The position numbers were made by a program, and so were the translations under genes. Of a stretch of DNA of 64,000 nt, positions 8,810 through 17,197 are shown in pieces (position 1 is the first letter of the stretch; each line of letters starts with the position of its first letter). The notes beneath the pieces were generated by a model. The model made no database searches. It saw nothing but the letters and a program-made list of their open reading frames with translations, and had not been told where the DNA came from. Location: NCBI RefSeq assembly GCF_001940245.1, contig NZ_MJIG01000004.1, forward strand, positions 186,001 to 250,000, given 5' to 3'. This DNA comes from Anaerostipes sp. 992a. GTDB lineage: Bacteria > Bacillota > Clostridia > Lachnospirales > Lachnospiraceae.

Positions 8810-8836
8810 TAGGTTATGATAGAAATGAAAGGTTGT
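8810..8836 (-). promoter_or_regulatory. SigK-like promoter of the 66-residue protein gene
   Basis: Read on the minus strand, AC, 16 bases, CATAACCTA fits the SigK pattern AC-N16/17-CATANNNTA with the same spacing as the promoter at 7553-7579. It overlaps the upstream region of the divergent gene at 8842. Confidence 0.45.
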
Positions 8837-8841
8837 GTCTC

Positions 8842-9231
8842 ATGGAAGATATTTATGCTGACATGTTGGAAGCTGCTTTTCCCTATGTGTCCAATGAAAT
8901 GAAGCGTCCCATTGCGACGCTGTTAAAAATACAGGAGCTTCAGCGGGTATGCAATGACTTTGATACCGATGAAATGATCCGCGCCTGTAATCTGGACTCC
9001 AGCAACATCAACATCGAACAAATGCTGATGGCCATGAAGGCCCGTGCCACTCCAGAAGTGGCTTCTCAGATTGAAATGATTCTAAACACCATGAATATGA
9101 TGAAAATCTATCAGAATTATCAGGAATTTCTTCAAAAGAATCCCTCTCTTTCATCATCCATGGAAACCAATTCTTCTTCCAGCGATATGCTGACATCACT
9201 CTTAAGTGATCTAATCAAAAAGAATAGCTGA
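8842..9231 (+). CDS. Hypothetical protein, mostly helical
   Basis: The 129-residue protein starts MEDIYADMLEAAFPYVSNEM. It is rich in helix-forming residues and Met, with a Ser-rich stretch (SLSSSMETNSSSSDML) near the C-terminus. I do not recognise a family. ATG 8842 is preferred over an upstream GTG because AAAGG lies 9 bases before it, though this site is weak. It is followed after 9 bases by another small gene on the same strand, so the two probably form an operon. They lie divergent from the SigK-like small gene, so a sporulation link is possible but not shown. Confidence 0.65.
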   Translation: MEDIYADMLEAAFPYVSNEMKRPIATLLKIQELQRVCNDFDTDEMIRACNLDSSNINIEQMLMAMKARATPEVASQIEMILNTMNMMKIYQNYQEFLQKNPSLSSSMETNSSSSDMLTSLLSDLIKKNS

Positions 9232-9240
9232 GGTATATGT

Positions 9241-9510
9241 ATGAAAGCAAAATGGATGGATGATCCAAGAATCCGAACCGTCTCACCAGAAAAACTAAAA
9301 GTGATGATTCTGTTAATGGAACAGGCAAAAGGAAAGACACCGGAAGAATTCCTTCCCATTCTTCTTAAAACCAGCCAGTCTCTGGAGAAGGCCGGCATGA
9401 CCTTCACCCCTGCCGAAACAGAATTGATCATCGATGTAATAAAAGAAGATATGTCTCCTGCTGAAAAGCAAAAGCTTGCCTTCCTACAGTCTCTCATGAA
9501 AAAACATTAA
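9241..9510 (+). CDS. Hypothetical small helical protein
   Basis: This 89-residue, Lys/Glu-rich and predicted helical protein begins MKAKWMDDPRIRTVSPEKLK and ends FLQSLMKKH. Its second half resembles the general style of the preceding 129-residue protein (AGMTFTPAETELIIDVIKEDM), but no family is recognised. The ribosome binding site GAGGT overlaps the stop codon of the upstream gene, which argues for cotranscription and coupled translation. A hairpin that can serve both strands follows. Confidence 0.65.
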   Translation: MKAKWMDDPRIRTVSPEKLKVMILLMEQAKGKTPEEFLPILLKTSQSLEKAGMTFTPAETELIIDVIKEDMSPAEKQKLAFLQSLMKKH

Positions 9511-9536
9511 TATCTTCAATTCCACAATACAACAAA

Positions 9537-9595
9537 AACAGGAGCGTCATGAACAACAGGGTCTTCTGCCTGTTCTCCTTTGTGACACTCCTGTT
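9537..9595. terminator. Bidirectional terminator between convergent genes
   Basis: A long hairpin (outer arm AACAGGAG with CTCCTGTT, further pairing inside) is flanked by T-rich sequence on both sides. It separates the + strand operon ending at 9510 from the minus strand gene ending at 9660. Confidence 0.7.
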
Positions 9596-9659
9596 TGATA
9601 AGAAGTAGGGGAATTGCATGATAAAAGGCTATAGTAGGGATTACTTTCTCCTGATAAAC

Positions 9660-10148
9660 TTATTCATACCAGATTCCTGTCTTTGATAATCTAGATAAAG
9701 CTTCTTTGTCACCAACTAGCATTACACATTCATGTTCTCTTAAAATAGCCATTGGATTCTCGGATAAAACACTACTTTCAAAGATATCTTTGATCATCCG
9801 CGCCTGTTCTTTGCCTTTCACAACCATAAGTACCGTTTCTGCTTCCTTGCATGTCTGATATACTTCATAACCACGAGAGAAATTGCTGTTCTTAGACACT
9901 TCCACAAACAACAGATCCACATCAGACAAATAAGAATTGCTTTTCTCATAATCAATCAATGAAGCCTGAGAAAAATCCACATATCCATCTTCCGTCCAAC
10001 GCATTAAGATCCTTCGAATCCCTTTTGTTTCTTCAGAATAGTTCATAACGCCCAATACACTTTCCGGTTTTTTCAATATCTGCGCAGCTATGATATTGGC
10101 CGCCACCAAAAACACTTTCTGTTCACTTTCTTTACAGTAAACAATCAC
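9660..10148 (-). CDS. NagB/sugar-isomerase-fold-like protein, function unknown
   Basis: The 162-residue protein begins MIVYCKESEQKVFLVAANII, and its first 40 residues (a helix followed by KKPESVLG) resemble the start of glucosamine-6-phosphate deaminase (NagB) proteins, where the same region reads KPxxVLGLxTG. The glycine-rich phosphate loop is degenerate (VLGVMNYSEE), and the protein is about 100 residues shorter than NagB. Catalysis is therefore unlikely and a sensor or regulatory role is possible. The GTG start is supported by GAGGAGG with 8-base spacing. A palindrome overlapping the promoter -35 suggests dedicated control. Confidence 0.55.
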   Translation of the reverse strand: MIVYCKESEQKVFLVAANIIAAQILKKPESVLGVMNYSEETKGIRRILMRWTEDGYVDFSQASLIDYEKSNSYLSDVDLLFVEVSKNSNFSRGYEVYQTCKEAETVLMVVKGKEQARMIKDIFESSVLSENPMAILREHECVMLVGDKEALSRLSKTGIWYE

Positions 10149-10222
10149 AGCACAAACCTCCTCTATTCAGTTTTGTCGAACAAACCTTCTTCCTCCAATT
10201 GTTCCGCCCTATTCTTTCTTTT

Positions 10223-10251
10223 ATCGTAACATTTTGACAGAATTCCGTCAA
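10223..10251 (-). promoter_or_regulatory. Promoter with overlapping operator-like palindrome
   Basis: Minus-strand -35 TTGACG and -10 TACGAT are 17 bases apart. The -35 lies inside an 18-base near-perfect palindrome (10234-10251, TTGACAGAATTCCGTCAA on the + strand, one mismatched pair), typical of a repressor site. Confidence 0.6.
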
Positions 10252-10260
10252 TCTGATATT

Positions 10261-10308
10261 AAAAATTTTCTTCATTTTTAATAATTTTAGAAAAATTTTC
10301 TTCATTTT
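10261..10308. repeat. Two 18-bp direct repeats upstream of the NagB-like gene
   Basis: The sequence AAAAATTTTCTTCATTTT occurs at 10261-10278 and again at 10291-10308, exactly 30 bases apart. It lies between the MATE stop and the promoter of the NagB-like gene. It could be a regulator site or low-complexity duplication. Confidence 0.6.
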
Positions 10309-10335
10309 ACAGCAATGAGAAATTTCTATCATTGC

Positions 10336-11676
10336 CTATTTTATCAGCAAATTCCGCTTCCAGCGATTTGATTTCGCATACCACCATCCGATGGGTACGG
10401 AAATGGATGTGGCCACCATACATGCTATGTAGATACCGGTCACGCCCCAAATCTTGTTAAATGCATAACAAAGTGCCACTCTCACCACAATACAGTTCAT
10501 AAAGGAATTAAACATAGCAAATTCTGACTGTCCCGCTCCGATGGACAGTGCATTGTAGATCATAAAAATAGCATAAAAGATCTGTCCAAAAATCTCAATT
10601 CTAAGATTTAAGGAAGCCGCTGCTGCCGCTGCCTCATTCTGAGTAAAGAACCCTACCATCACCGGTGCAAACAGCTGACATATGACAATCGTAGCAACTG
10701 CCATCACCAGAGAAATCCCAATGGCCGTATTTACCACTGCCATGACTCTGTCGTATTTCTTTGCTCCCAGATTCTGGGCTACCATCGTAGAGGCCGCCAG
10801 ACTCATAGCACTTAAGAATAGCTGACAAATATCCTTGATTTTAATACTGACACCATTTCCTGCTGAGACATCCACGCCATACTGATTGATCAGATAGGTC
10901 ACAAACAGCCAGGAGATTCCCGCAATGGTCATCTGAATAGCCGATGGAATTCCCAGACGGAAGATCATCTTGATTTCATGCGCCTTCATTCCCATGCTGT
11001 CCTTGGTAAAGGCAAAGCTTTCTTTATGCCGGAGCAAAAAGATAAGTGCTACGATGCAGGAAACTCCCTGGGAAATTACCGTAGCAAGTGCTGCTCCTTT
11101 TGTTCCCATAGAAAAAAATGCCACAAATACAATATCCAAGACTATATTGACACAAGTGGAGACCATAATGCACTGCATCGGCATTTTGGAATTTCCCATA
11201 GCACGCAAAATACCACTCAAAGCGTTATACAGCCATACAAAACCTAACCCAATGGCACAGATTTTCAGATATGTGACAGCTTCCTCCAAGGCAGGTGCCT
11301 TTAGCTTTATGAGAATCCACTCCGCTCCTACAAAGAAGGTGACCATACTTAAAATTCCAAGCAATACAGACAGCATCGTAAGCGTTCCAACAGCATCTTT
11401 CTTTCGTTTTTCATCGGAAGCCCCAAAATACTGACCGATCATAATATTTCCACCCTGGGTAATTCCTACTGCGATCTTTGTAATCAGTAAAATCACCTGA
11501 CTGGAATTATTGATCGCAGATATTCCCGTGCTTCCAATAAAATTGCCGGCAATCAGTATGTCCACCAGACTATACAGCGACTGCATAAAACTGGTCATCA
11601 CCAATGGAACGGCATAGCGAATCAACTGTTTTGCTACATTCCCTTTCGTTAAATCATTTTCCATTTTTTTATTCAT
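10336..11676 (-). CDS. MATE family efflux transporter
   Basis: This membrane protein of about 446 residues has twelve predicted membrane segments in two MATE repeats. It starts LTKGNVAKQLIRYAVPLVMTSF and carries the typical N-terminal segment SLYSLVDILIAGNFIG. It would export cationic drugs or metabolites by Na+ or H+ antiport; the substrate is not predictable. The longest ORF begins at 11733, but that start lies inside a terminator-like hairpin (11713-11744), so a start at 11676 (MNKKMENDLTKG) or 11664 is more likely. It follows leuS on the same strand. Confidence 0.9.
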   Translation of the reverse strand: MNKKMENDLTKGNVAKQLIRYAVPLVMTSFMQSLYSLVDILIAGNFIGSTGISAINNSSQVILLITKIAVGITQGGNIMIGQYFGASDEKRKKDAVGTLTMLSVLLGILSMVTFFVGAEWILIKLKAPALEEAVTYLKICAIGLGFVWLYNALSGILRAMGNSKMPMQCIMVSTCVNIVLDIVFVAFFSMGTKGAALATVISQGVSCIVALIFLLRHKESFAFTKDSMGMKAHEIKMIFRLGIPSAIQMTIAGISWLFVTYLINQYGVDVSAGNGVSIKIKDICQLFLSAMSLAASTMVAQNLGAKKYDRVMAVVNTAIGISLVMAVATIVICQLFAPVMVGFFTQNEAAAAAASLNLRIEIFGQIFYAIFMIYNALSIGAGQSEFAMFNSFMNCIVVRVALCYAFNKIWGVTGIYIACMVATSISVPIGWWYAKSNRWKRNLLIK

Positions 11677-11712
11677 TTCTTTTTCCCATTTTCTTATTTG
11701 TGTACAAAAGTA

Positions 11713-11744
11713 CAGCGCAAACAATACATTCATTGTTTACGCTG
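11713..11744 (-). terminator. Terminator or attenuator between leuS and the MATE gene
   Basis: A 13-bp stem (11713-11725 with 11732-11744), containing one G-U pair when read on the minus strand, starts about 30 bases after the leuS stop and is followed by TACTTTTGT. Confidence 0.65.
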
Positions 11745-11771
11745 TTGACTCATTTTTTATTATGATTGATT

Positions 11772-14183
11772 CTATTTTGCAACGATATTTACAATCTTAC
11801 CTGGAACATAAATTTCTTTACGAATCGTAGCAGTGATCTTACTTTCCACTGCTGCTTTCGCTTTTGCAAGTACCTGGTCTTTTGCTTCATCTGCAGCAAT
11901 TACGATGGTTGCTCTTGTCTTGCCATTTACCTGAACTGGAATGGTCAATTCATCGTCTTTCATCTTATCTTCATCATAAGATGGCCATCCTGCCTCAAAC
12001 ACGCTTTCGGTATGACCTAATTCTTCCCACAATTCTTCTGCAATATGAGGAGCAAATGGAGCCATTAAGACTACCGCTGTTTCTAAGGTTGCTTTATCTA
12101 CTCCGCCCTTCTTAGCCATTTCATTTAACTTATTGTTGTATTCCATGAAACCGCTGATTACGGTATTTAAGCTGAAGTTTTCTAAACGAGTAGTAATATC
12201 ATATACTAATTTATGACGGATTTTTACTAATTCTTTTGTTTCCTTGATTCCTTTGTCTTTCTGATCCATTACCAGATTGTAGAAACGATTCAGGAAGCGG
12301 TATACACCATCAATTCCTCTTTCATCCCATTCAGAATCCAGTTCTGGTGGTCCAACAAACAATTCATATAATCTTAAAGAATCACAGCCGTAATCTCTTA
12401 CCAGATCATCTGGAGATACTACGTTTCCTTTGGACTTACTCATCTTGATTCCATTTTTACCAGTAATCATACCCTGGTTAAATAATTTCTTGAATGGTTC
12501 ATCGAAATCAATCGCTCCAATGTCATATAAGAATTTTGTATAGAATCTGGAGTATAATAAATGAAGAACCGCATGCTCTACTCCACCGATATACATATCT
12601 ACTGGAAGATACTTATCTGCTTTTTCTCTGGAAACCAGTGCTTCTGTATTCTTATTATCTACATAACGTAAGAAATACCAGGAAGAACCAGCCCACTGAG
12701 GCATTGTATTCGTCTCACGTTTTGCAGGCTTTCCACAAACAGGACAAGTAGTATTTACCCATTCTTCGATATCTGCAAGTGGAGATTCTCCTGTACCTGT
12801 TGGCTGATATTTTTCAACTTCAGGCAGCTTTAATGGCAGCTGATCTTCTGGAACCGGTACACATCCACAGTCTGGACAGTGAACGATCGGAATTGGTTCA
12901 CCCCAGTAACGCTGACGAGAGAATACCCAGTCTCTTAATTTATAATTGGTTGTCTTCTTACCAAATCCCATCTTTTCGATCATCTCAGGTGCTTCTTCTT
13001 TCAATACAGAAGATTCCATGCCATTCCAATCGCCGGAATTGATCATGATACCAGAAGCATCTGTATAAGCTTCTGTCATATTCTCAATTTCTTTTCCGTC
13101 TTTTGCGATAACCTGGATAATCGGAATATTGAATTTAGTCGCAAATTCAAAGTCACGGTCATCATGAGCAGGAACACACATGATCGCACCTGTACCATAA
13201 TCTGCTAATACATAATCAGATAACCAGATCGGTACCTTAGCACCATTCAATGGATTGATCGCATAGCTTCCTGTAAATACACCCGTCTTTTCCTTATCCT
13301 GAAGGCGGTCTACAGATGACTTCATAGATGCCTTAAAGATATAATCTTCCACTGCTTCTCGTGTTTCATCCGTTGCAAGCTCTTTTGCCAGTGCATGTTC
13401 TGGAGCCAATACCATGAAGGTAGCACCATATAAGGTATCTGGTCTTGTTGTATAAACAGTGATCTTATCCTCTCTTCCATCTACTGCAAAATCAACTTCT
13501 GCACCATGACTCTTTCCGATCCAGTCAGACTGCATCTTTTTCACCTTTTCAGGCCAATCTAATTTATCTAAGTCTGCTAACAGACGATCTGCATATGCTG
13601 TAATCTTTAACATCCACTGCTTCAGATTCTTTTTTGTAACAGGTGCTCCACAACGTTCACAGCATCCATTGACAACTTCTTCGTTGGCAAGACCTGTCTT
13701 ACAGGAAGGACACCAGTTGATCGGCATCTCCTTCTCATATGCCAGCCCTTTTTTGAACATCTGAACAAAAATCCACTGTGTCCATTTATAAAATTCTGGA
13801 TCTGTTGTGTTTACTTCCATATCCCAATCATAAATAGCCGCAATTTCATTGATCTGGCGTTTGATGTTTTTGATATTACTTTCCGTAGAAATACTTGGGT
13901 GTACTCCCATCTTGATCGCATAGTTTTCTGCTGGAAGACCAAATGCATCCCATCCCATTGGATGAATGATGTAATATCCCTGTAATAATTTGTAACGACT
14001 CCAAACATCACTGATCACATAACCTCTCCAGTGTCCAACATGAAGCCCGCTTCCTGATGGATATGGGAACATATCCAGACAATAATATTTTTCCTTTTTG
14101 CCATCGTTGACATTCACAGGATGTTCCTGCCATTTGTTACGCCATTTCTGTTCAATGGCCTTATGGTTATACGGTGTTGCCAT
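11772..14183 (-). CDS. leuS: Leucyl-tRNA synthetase
   Basis: This 803-residue class I synthetase charges tRNA-Leu in the cytoplasm. The HIGH-type motif appears as HVGH in PSGSGLHVGHWRGY, the KMSKS motif as MSKSKGN, and the editing (CP1) domain includes TTRPDTLYGATF and the GTGAIMCVPAHD segment. Four Cys (CPSCKTG and CERCGAP) form a zinc site in the N-terminal third. Length is as expected for bacterial LeuRS. The start is set by AGGAGG. No T-box leader is visible in the 160 bases upstream, which hold only a standard promoter. Confidence 0.98.
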   Translation of the reverse strand: MATPYNHKAIEQKWRNKWQEHPVNVNDGKKEKYYCLDMFPYPSGSGLHVGHWRGYVISDVWSRYKLLQGYYIIHPMGWDAFGLPAENYAIKMGVHPSISTESNIKNIKRQINEIAAIYDWDMEVNTTDPEFYKWTQWIFVQMFKKGLAYEKEMPINWCPSCKTGLANEEVVNGCCERCGAPVTKKNLKQWMLKITAYADRLLADLDKLDWPEKVKKMQSDWIGKSHGAEVDFAVDGREDKITVYTTRPDTLYGATFMVLAPEHALAKELATDETREAVEDYIFKASMKSSVDRLQDKEKTGVFTGSYAINPLNGAKVPIWLSDYVLADYGTGAIMCVPAHDDRDFEFATKFNIPIIQVIAKDGKEIENMTEAYTDASGIMINSGDWNGMESSVLKEEAPEMIEKMGFGKKTTNYKLRDWVFSRQRYWGEPIPIVHCPDCGCVPVPEDQLPLKLPEVEKYQPTGTGESPLADIEEWVNTTCPVCGKPAKRETNTMPQWAGSSWYFLRYVDNKNTEALVSREKADKYLPVDMYIGGVEHAVLHLLYSRFYTKFLYDIGAIDFDEPFKKLFNQGMITGKNGIKMSKSKGNVVSPDDLVRDYGCDSLRLYELFVGPPELDSEWDERGIDGVYRFLNRFYNLVMDQKDKGIKETKELVKIRHKLVYDITTRLENFSLNTVISGFMEYNNKLNEMAKKGGVDKATLETAVVLMAPFAPHIAEELWEELGHTESVFEAGWPSYDEDKMKDDELTIPVQVNGKTRATIVIAADEAKDQVLAKAKAAVESKITATIRKEIYVPGKIVNIVAK

Positions 14184-14258
14184 ATATCTATTCCTCCTAA
14201 TGATATCTGCCTTCTCACAGATTTATTGATATAATAAAATATAGATTTTAACTGTTTT

Positions 14259-14286
14259 ATTTTACCATACTGAATTTTCTTGTCAA
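14259..14286 (-). promoter_or_regulatory. SigA-type promoter of leuS
   Basis: Minus-strand consensus -35 TTGACA and -10 TAAAAT have 16-base spacing, about 75 bases before the leuS start. Confidence 0.75.
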
Positions 14287-14307
14287 TATTTCCGGATAAA
14301 GTTTAAA

Positions 14308-14333
14308 AAGCAGCATGAAAAATCATGCTGCTT
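14308..14333 (-). terminator. Intrinsic terminator of the L,D-transpeptidase gene
   Basis: A perfect 11-bp stem (14308-14318 with 14323-14333) with a 4-nt loop is followed on the minus strand by TTTTTAAAC, 12 bases after the stop codon. Confidence 0.92.
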
Positions 14334-14345
14334 CTTTAAAACAAA

Positions 14346-16022
14346 TTATTCTACAACAGGTACATCCTCTTCAGTTTCTGATGTCTCTGCTGCCCCTGCT
14401 AACACAAGATTCAATGTGATCTTATCGTTTGGTGCTTTTTCAAAAGTAATGGTACATGTGCTGTTTTCTGCATCGATCGTATAGGTTGGTGTAATTGCTA
14501 CTCCGTTAGAAAATACGAATTTACCATATGCTTCAATCGCTGTCTGTACACTCTTTTCATCCATTGCAGGAACTTCAATGGTCATGCCATCTTTTAATTC
14601 TTCGTATCCGTCATTTGCTTCAAATACTACTTCTGCAATTGCGACTTTCATCGTTGCCGTAACTTTGATGTTATTCTCACCAACTGCTGTATAAGTGATT
14701 GTGTATTCACCCACTTTATTTACATCAATATCATCAAATCCAGAAATAGATACAGACAACTTACTTCCATCATAATCCTTTGCTGTTGCTAAGGACTTCA
14801 GATAGGATTCTGTGATCTTTGTTCCAAGACCTCTGGTTATTCTCTTATATTTTAATTTCAATGTTGGTTTCTTAACGGTTACTGTAATTTCCTTTGTAGC
14901 TTTGTTATACTTACCACTTAAAGTCTTATTCTTACAAGTTACAGTATATTTTACTTTATATGTACCAGTTTTGGTAAATTTGTACTCTTTTGCTTCATTA
15001 TAAGATTTTGCTTTGCTGTAAGAATCGCTTCCTGGTTCTTTGATGTAAACCTTTGCTGCTGTTGTACGAACAGTTCCATTGTTCATCTTCGCAGACATAC
15101 CTTTCACTGCACTGACAGTATTTAAAGCAACGGTTCTGTCAGATGCTTTGATGGTTGGAGCGGATGTATCCTTTACTACGAATTTAAATGTCTTGGTAAT
15201 AGATACTCCTTTAGTACCAACTGCTTTGTATTTGATCTTATACGTACCTTCCTTCTTATTATTAAATTCTGCAGATACGTATTTTTCTTTTTTTGCATCC
15301 CATTTTGTTACAGTAATAGTCAGACTCTTTAAGCTCTTACCATTCTGCTGTTTTGCAGTAACTAATTTTCTTGCTGTATCATTGCTGGAACCATAATTAA
15401 TTGCCTTATACTTCTGAGTTAACACTGGTCGTGTCTGGTAATATGGGTTCTTAGAACTTGCATCTGTTGGATCCCAGTTCATCTTACCAGCACTGCTTGG
15501 CATCTTATAAGCTGCCGGTTTTCCAAGAGGTCCAGGGTTCGAGCTCTTATAGAAGGTAACCTTGGTTCCTACTGCACAATTATTATAAACCCACTTTGCG
15601 TCCTCTGTAGATAAACGAACGCATCCATGAGAAGCTGTTGTACCCAGCTTATTAAACTGCGCAACTGCCTGAGTTGTTCTGTCTTTGCTGTAATACCATA
15701 CTGAATGGAATAAAATACTTCCTACGATACGGGTAGAATACTGACCATAGCTTGGTCCCATTAATGCTTTCCATCCAGGACATTTTTCTACCGTATTATA
15801 ACTTCCACTCTTTGGTGTATTCGTACCACAGGAAGTCAACATTGCTTTTACCGGTTTCCATTCGCCACTTGTGTACTTGTAAACAGTAGCAACATTTGCC
15901 TGATAATTTACTTTGATCCAGTATTTACTGGAAGCTGCCTGAGTGTCCACTGCCTGTAAGTTCACACAGGTAAAACACATTACAAGAACAAGAAATCCGG
16001 CAATTAATCTTTTGATTTTCAT
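14346..16022 (-). CDS. Secreted L,D-transpeptidase (YkuD domain) with Ig-like repeats
   Basis: This 558-residue protein has a signal peptide (MKIKRLIAGFLVLVMCFTCV, cleavage near AVDTQAAS). A YkuD domain follows at about 33-165 with the catalytic signature: His in LFHSVWYY and the nucleophile in TASHGCVRLS. It would form 3-3 cross-links or attach proteins to peptidoglycan. The remaining ~380 residues hold several beta-sandwich (bacterial Ig / DUF5011-like) modules, recognisable by repeated GTYKIKYK, GTYKVKYT and GEYTITYT strands, and an acidic tail. The N-terminal catalytic and C-terminal Ig order suggests the repeats position the enzyme on the wall. It is monocistronic with its own terminator. 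Confidence 0.92.
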   Translation of the reverse strand: MKIKRLIAGFLVLVMCFTCVNLQAVDTQAASSKYWIKVNYQANVATVYKYTSGEWKPVKAMLTSCGTNTPKSGSYNTVEKCPGWKALMGPSYGQYSTRIVGSILFHSVWYYSKDRTTQAVAQFNKLGTTASHGCVRLSTEDAKWVYNNCAVGTKVTFYKSSNPGPLGKPAAYKMPSSAGKMNWDPTDASSKNPYYQTRPVLTQKYKAINYGSSNDTARKLVTAKQQNGKSLKSLTITVTKWDAKKEKYVSAEFNNKKEGTYKIKYKAVGTKGVSITKTFKFVVKDTSAPTIKASDRTVALNTVSAVKGMSAKMNNGTVRTTAAKVYIKEPGSDSYSKAKSYNEAKEYKFTKTGTYKVKYTVTCKNKTLSGKYNKATKEITVTVKKPTLKLKYKRITRGLGTKITESYLKSLATAKDYDGSKLSVSISGFDDIDVNKVGEYTITYTAVGENNIKVTATMKVAIAEVVFEANDGYEELKDGMTIEVPAMDEKSVQTAIEAYGKFVFSNGVAITPTYTIDAENSTCTITFEKAPNDKITLNLVLAGAAETSETEEDVPVVE

Positions 16023-16176
16023 GCTTTTTCCTCCTAATCTTACATTTAAACAATAACGACTTTAATTATACTATTTTTTTAATAAGAAAGATAGTACAAA
16101 TTTCTTTTTTTTGAAAAATATGCTATACTAAAACACAGCAATGCTGTTTTACAGTAAATCAAAGGAGGTTTCTATT

Positions 16177-16542
16177 ATGTTTCAATTTAACCATTTTAAT
16201 TTTAACGTATTAGATCTAGACAAAAGTCTGGCATTTTACAAAGAAGCTCTCGGACTTTTTGTTGTACGGGAGAAGAAAGCTGATGACGGTAGTTTTATCT
16301 TAAAATATCTGGGTGATGGAAGTACAGATTTCCAGTTAGAACTTACCTGGCTCCGCGATCGTACGGAACCATATAATTTAGGTGAATTGGAATATCATCT
16401 TGCATTTACCGTAGATGATTATGATGCTGCACACAAAAAACATGAGGAAATGGGCTGCATCTGCTATGAAAATCCAGATATGGGCATCTACTTCATCAAC
16501 GACCCGGATGGATACTGGATTGAAATCGTTCCAGCAAAATAA
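16177..16542 (+). CDS. gloA: Glyoxalase I-like (VOC family) protein
   Basis: The 121-residue single-domain VOC protein starts MFQFNHFNFNVLDLDKSLAF. Likely metal ligands are His in FNHFNFNV, Glu in FQLELTW, His in LEYHLAFTV and Glu in YWIEIVPA, the lactoylglutathione lyase pattern. It may detoxify methylglyoxal adducts; since many clostridia lack glutathione, the thiol cofactor is uncertain. ATG 16177 is chosen over an upstream in-frame ATG because AAAGGAGG lies at proper spacing. A -10 TATACT precedes the gene, and a hairpin terminator follows. Confidence 0.85.
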   Translation: MFQFNHFNFNVLDLDKSLAFYKEALGLFVVREKKADDGSFILKYLGDGSTDFQLELTWLRDRTEPYNLGELEYHLAFTVDDYDAAHKKHEEMGCICYENPDMGIYFINDPDGYWIEIVPAK

Positions 16543-16557
16543 GTTTTTTATCATTTT

Positions 16558-16607
16558 AAAAGGCCATCATGCCAAGCGCTCTCGCTCCCAGCATGACAGC
16601 CTTTTTT
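16558..16607. terminator. Bidirectional terminator between glyoxalase and HD genes
   Basis: The outer AAAAGGC/GCCTTTT stem plus an inner TCATGC/GCATGA pairing ends in T6 on the + strand and in CCTTTTAAAAT on the minus strand. It serves two convergent genes. Confidence 0.85.
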
Positions 16608-16633
16608 ATATCTTTTTATATCATAAAAAACTT

Positions 16634-17182
16634 CTATTTCATAATATCTTGAAAAACATCCTGTACCAGTCTTACATATTCGTGATATTCTGAACTATAG
16701 CTTAAAGAAGACAGGCTTGGAATCATACTGCAATAGTACCAGCCCTGCTTACGCTTATCCTTCTCATTAAATCTCTGCCATAATTCATCTCCTATCTTTA
16801 AGTAATCCCTCTTCAAAGAACGGATATTCGCCAACTTATCTGATAATGCGATAATCTTCATCTCCCTTGAGGCTTCATAGGTCAGGAAATCGATGGTATG
16901 CTGCTTTCGCTCCTGCCAGGTCTTAGATTTGTCTTCTGACTCCATAGCTACTAAAGATGCTACCCTTGACCCAAATTCCTGTTCCAGTTGCGTGTAGGTT
17001 ACCCCATCACAATCCTCAATCACATCATGCAGCATAGCCGCACAGATCACCTCTATATCATCCGTAATCCCTGCTGCAATGGCTGCAACCTCCATCGGAT
17101 GAACAATATATGGAAGATTCGTTCCTTTTCTACGTTGACCTCTATGGGCATTTGCCGCAAATATTACCGCTCTTTCCAGCAT
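16634..17182 (-). CDS. HD-domain hydrolase of the SpoT/MESH type
   Basis: This 182-residue protein shows the metal and nucleotide residues of the RelA/SpoT hydrolase domain: HRGQRRKGTNLPYIVHP, the HD pair in AAMLHDVIEDCDG and the distal Asp in IIALSDKLANIR. There is no synthetase, TGS or ACT domain. It probably hydrolyses (p)ppGpp or a related 3'-phosphorylated nucleotide; the exact substrate is not proven. The gene starts 15 bases after the EF-G-like gene on the same strand, so the two are probably cotranscribed. Confidence 0.8.
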   Translation of the reverse strand: MLERAVIFAANAHRGQRRKGTNLPYIVHPMEVAAIAAGITDDIEVICAAMLHDVIEDCDGVTYTQLEQEFGSRVASLVAMESEDKSKTWQERKQHTIDFLTYEASREMKIIALSDKLANIRSLKRDYLKIGDELWQRFNEKDKRKQGWYYCSMIPSLSSLSYSSEYHEYVRLVQDVFQDIMK

Positions 17183-17197
17183 GTCTTTCTTCCTCCA

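Noticed and set aside
10336-11733. Long start of the MATE gene at 11733
   Set aside because: The first 19 codons overlap a terminator-like hairpin and lack a ribosome binding site; starts at 11676 or 11664 align with the family N-terminus.
14184-14345. T-box riboswitch upstream of leuS
   Set aside because: The 160-base gap holds a standard promoter close to the gene and the terminator of the upstream gene, leaving no room for a T-box leader.
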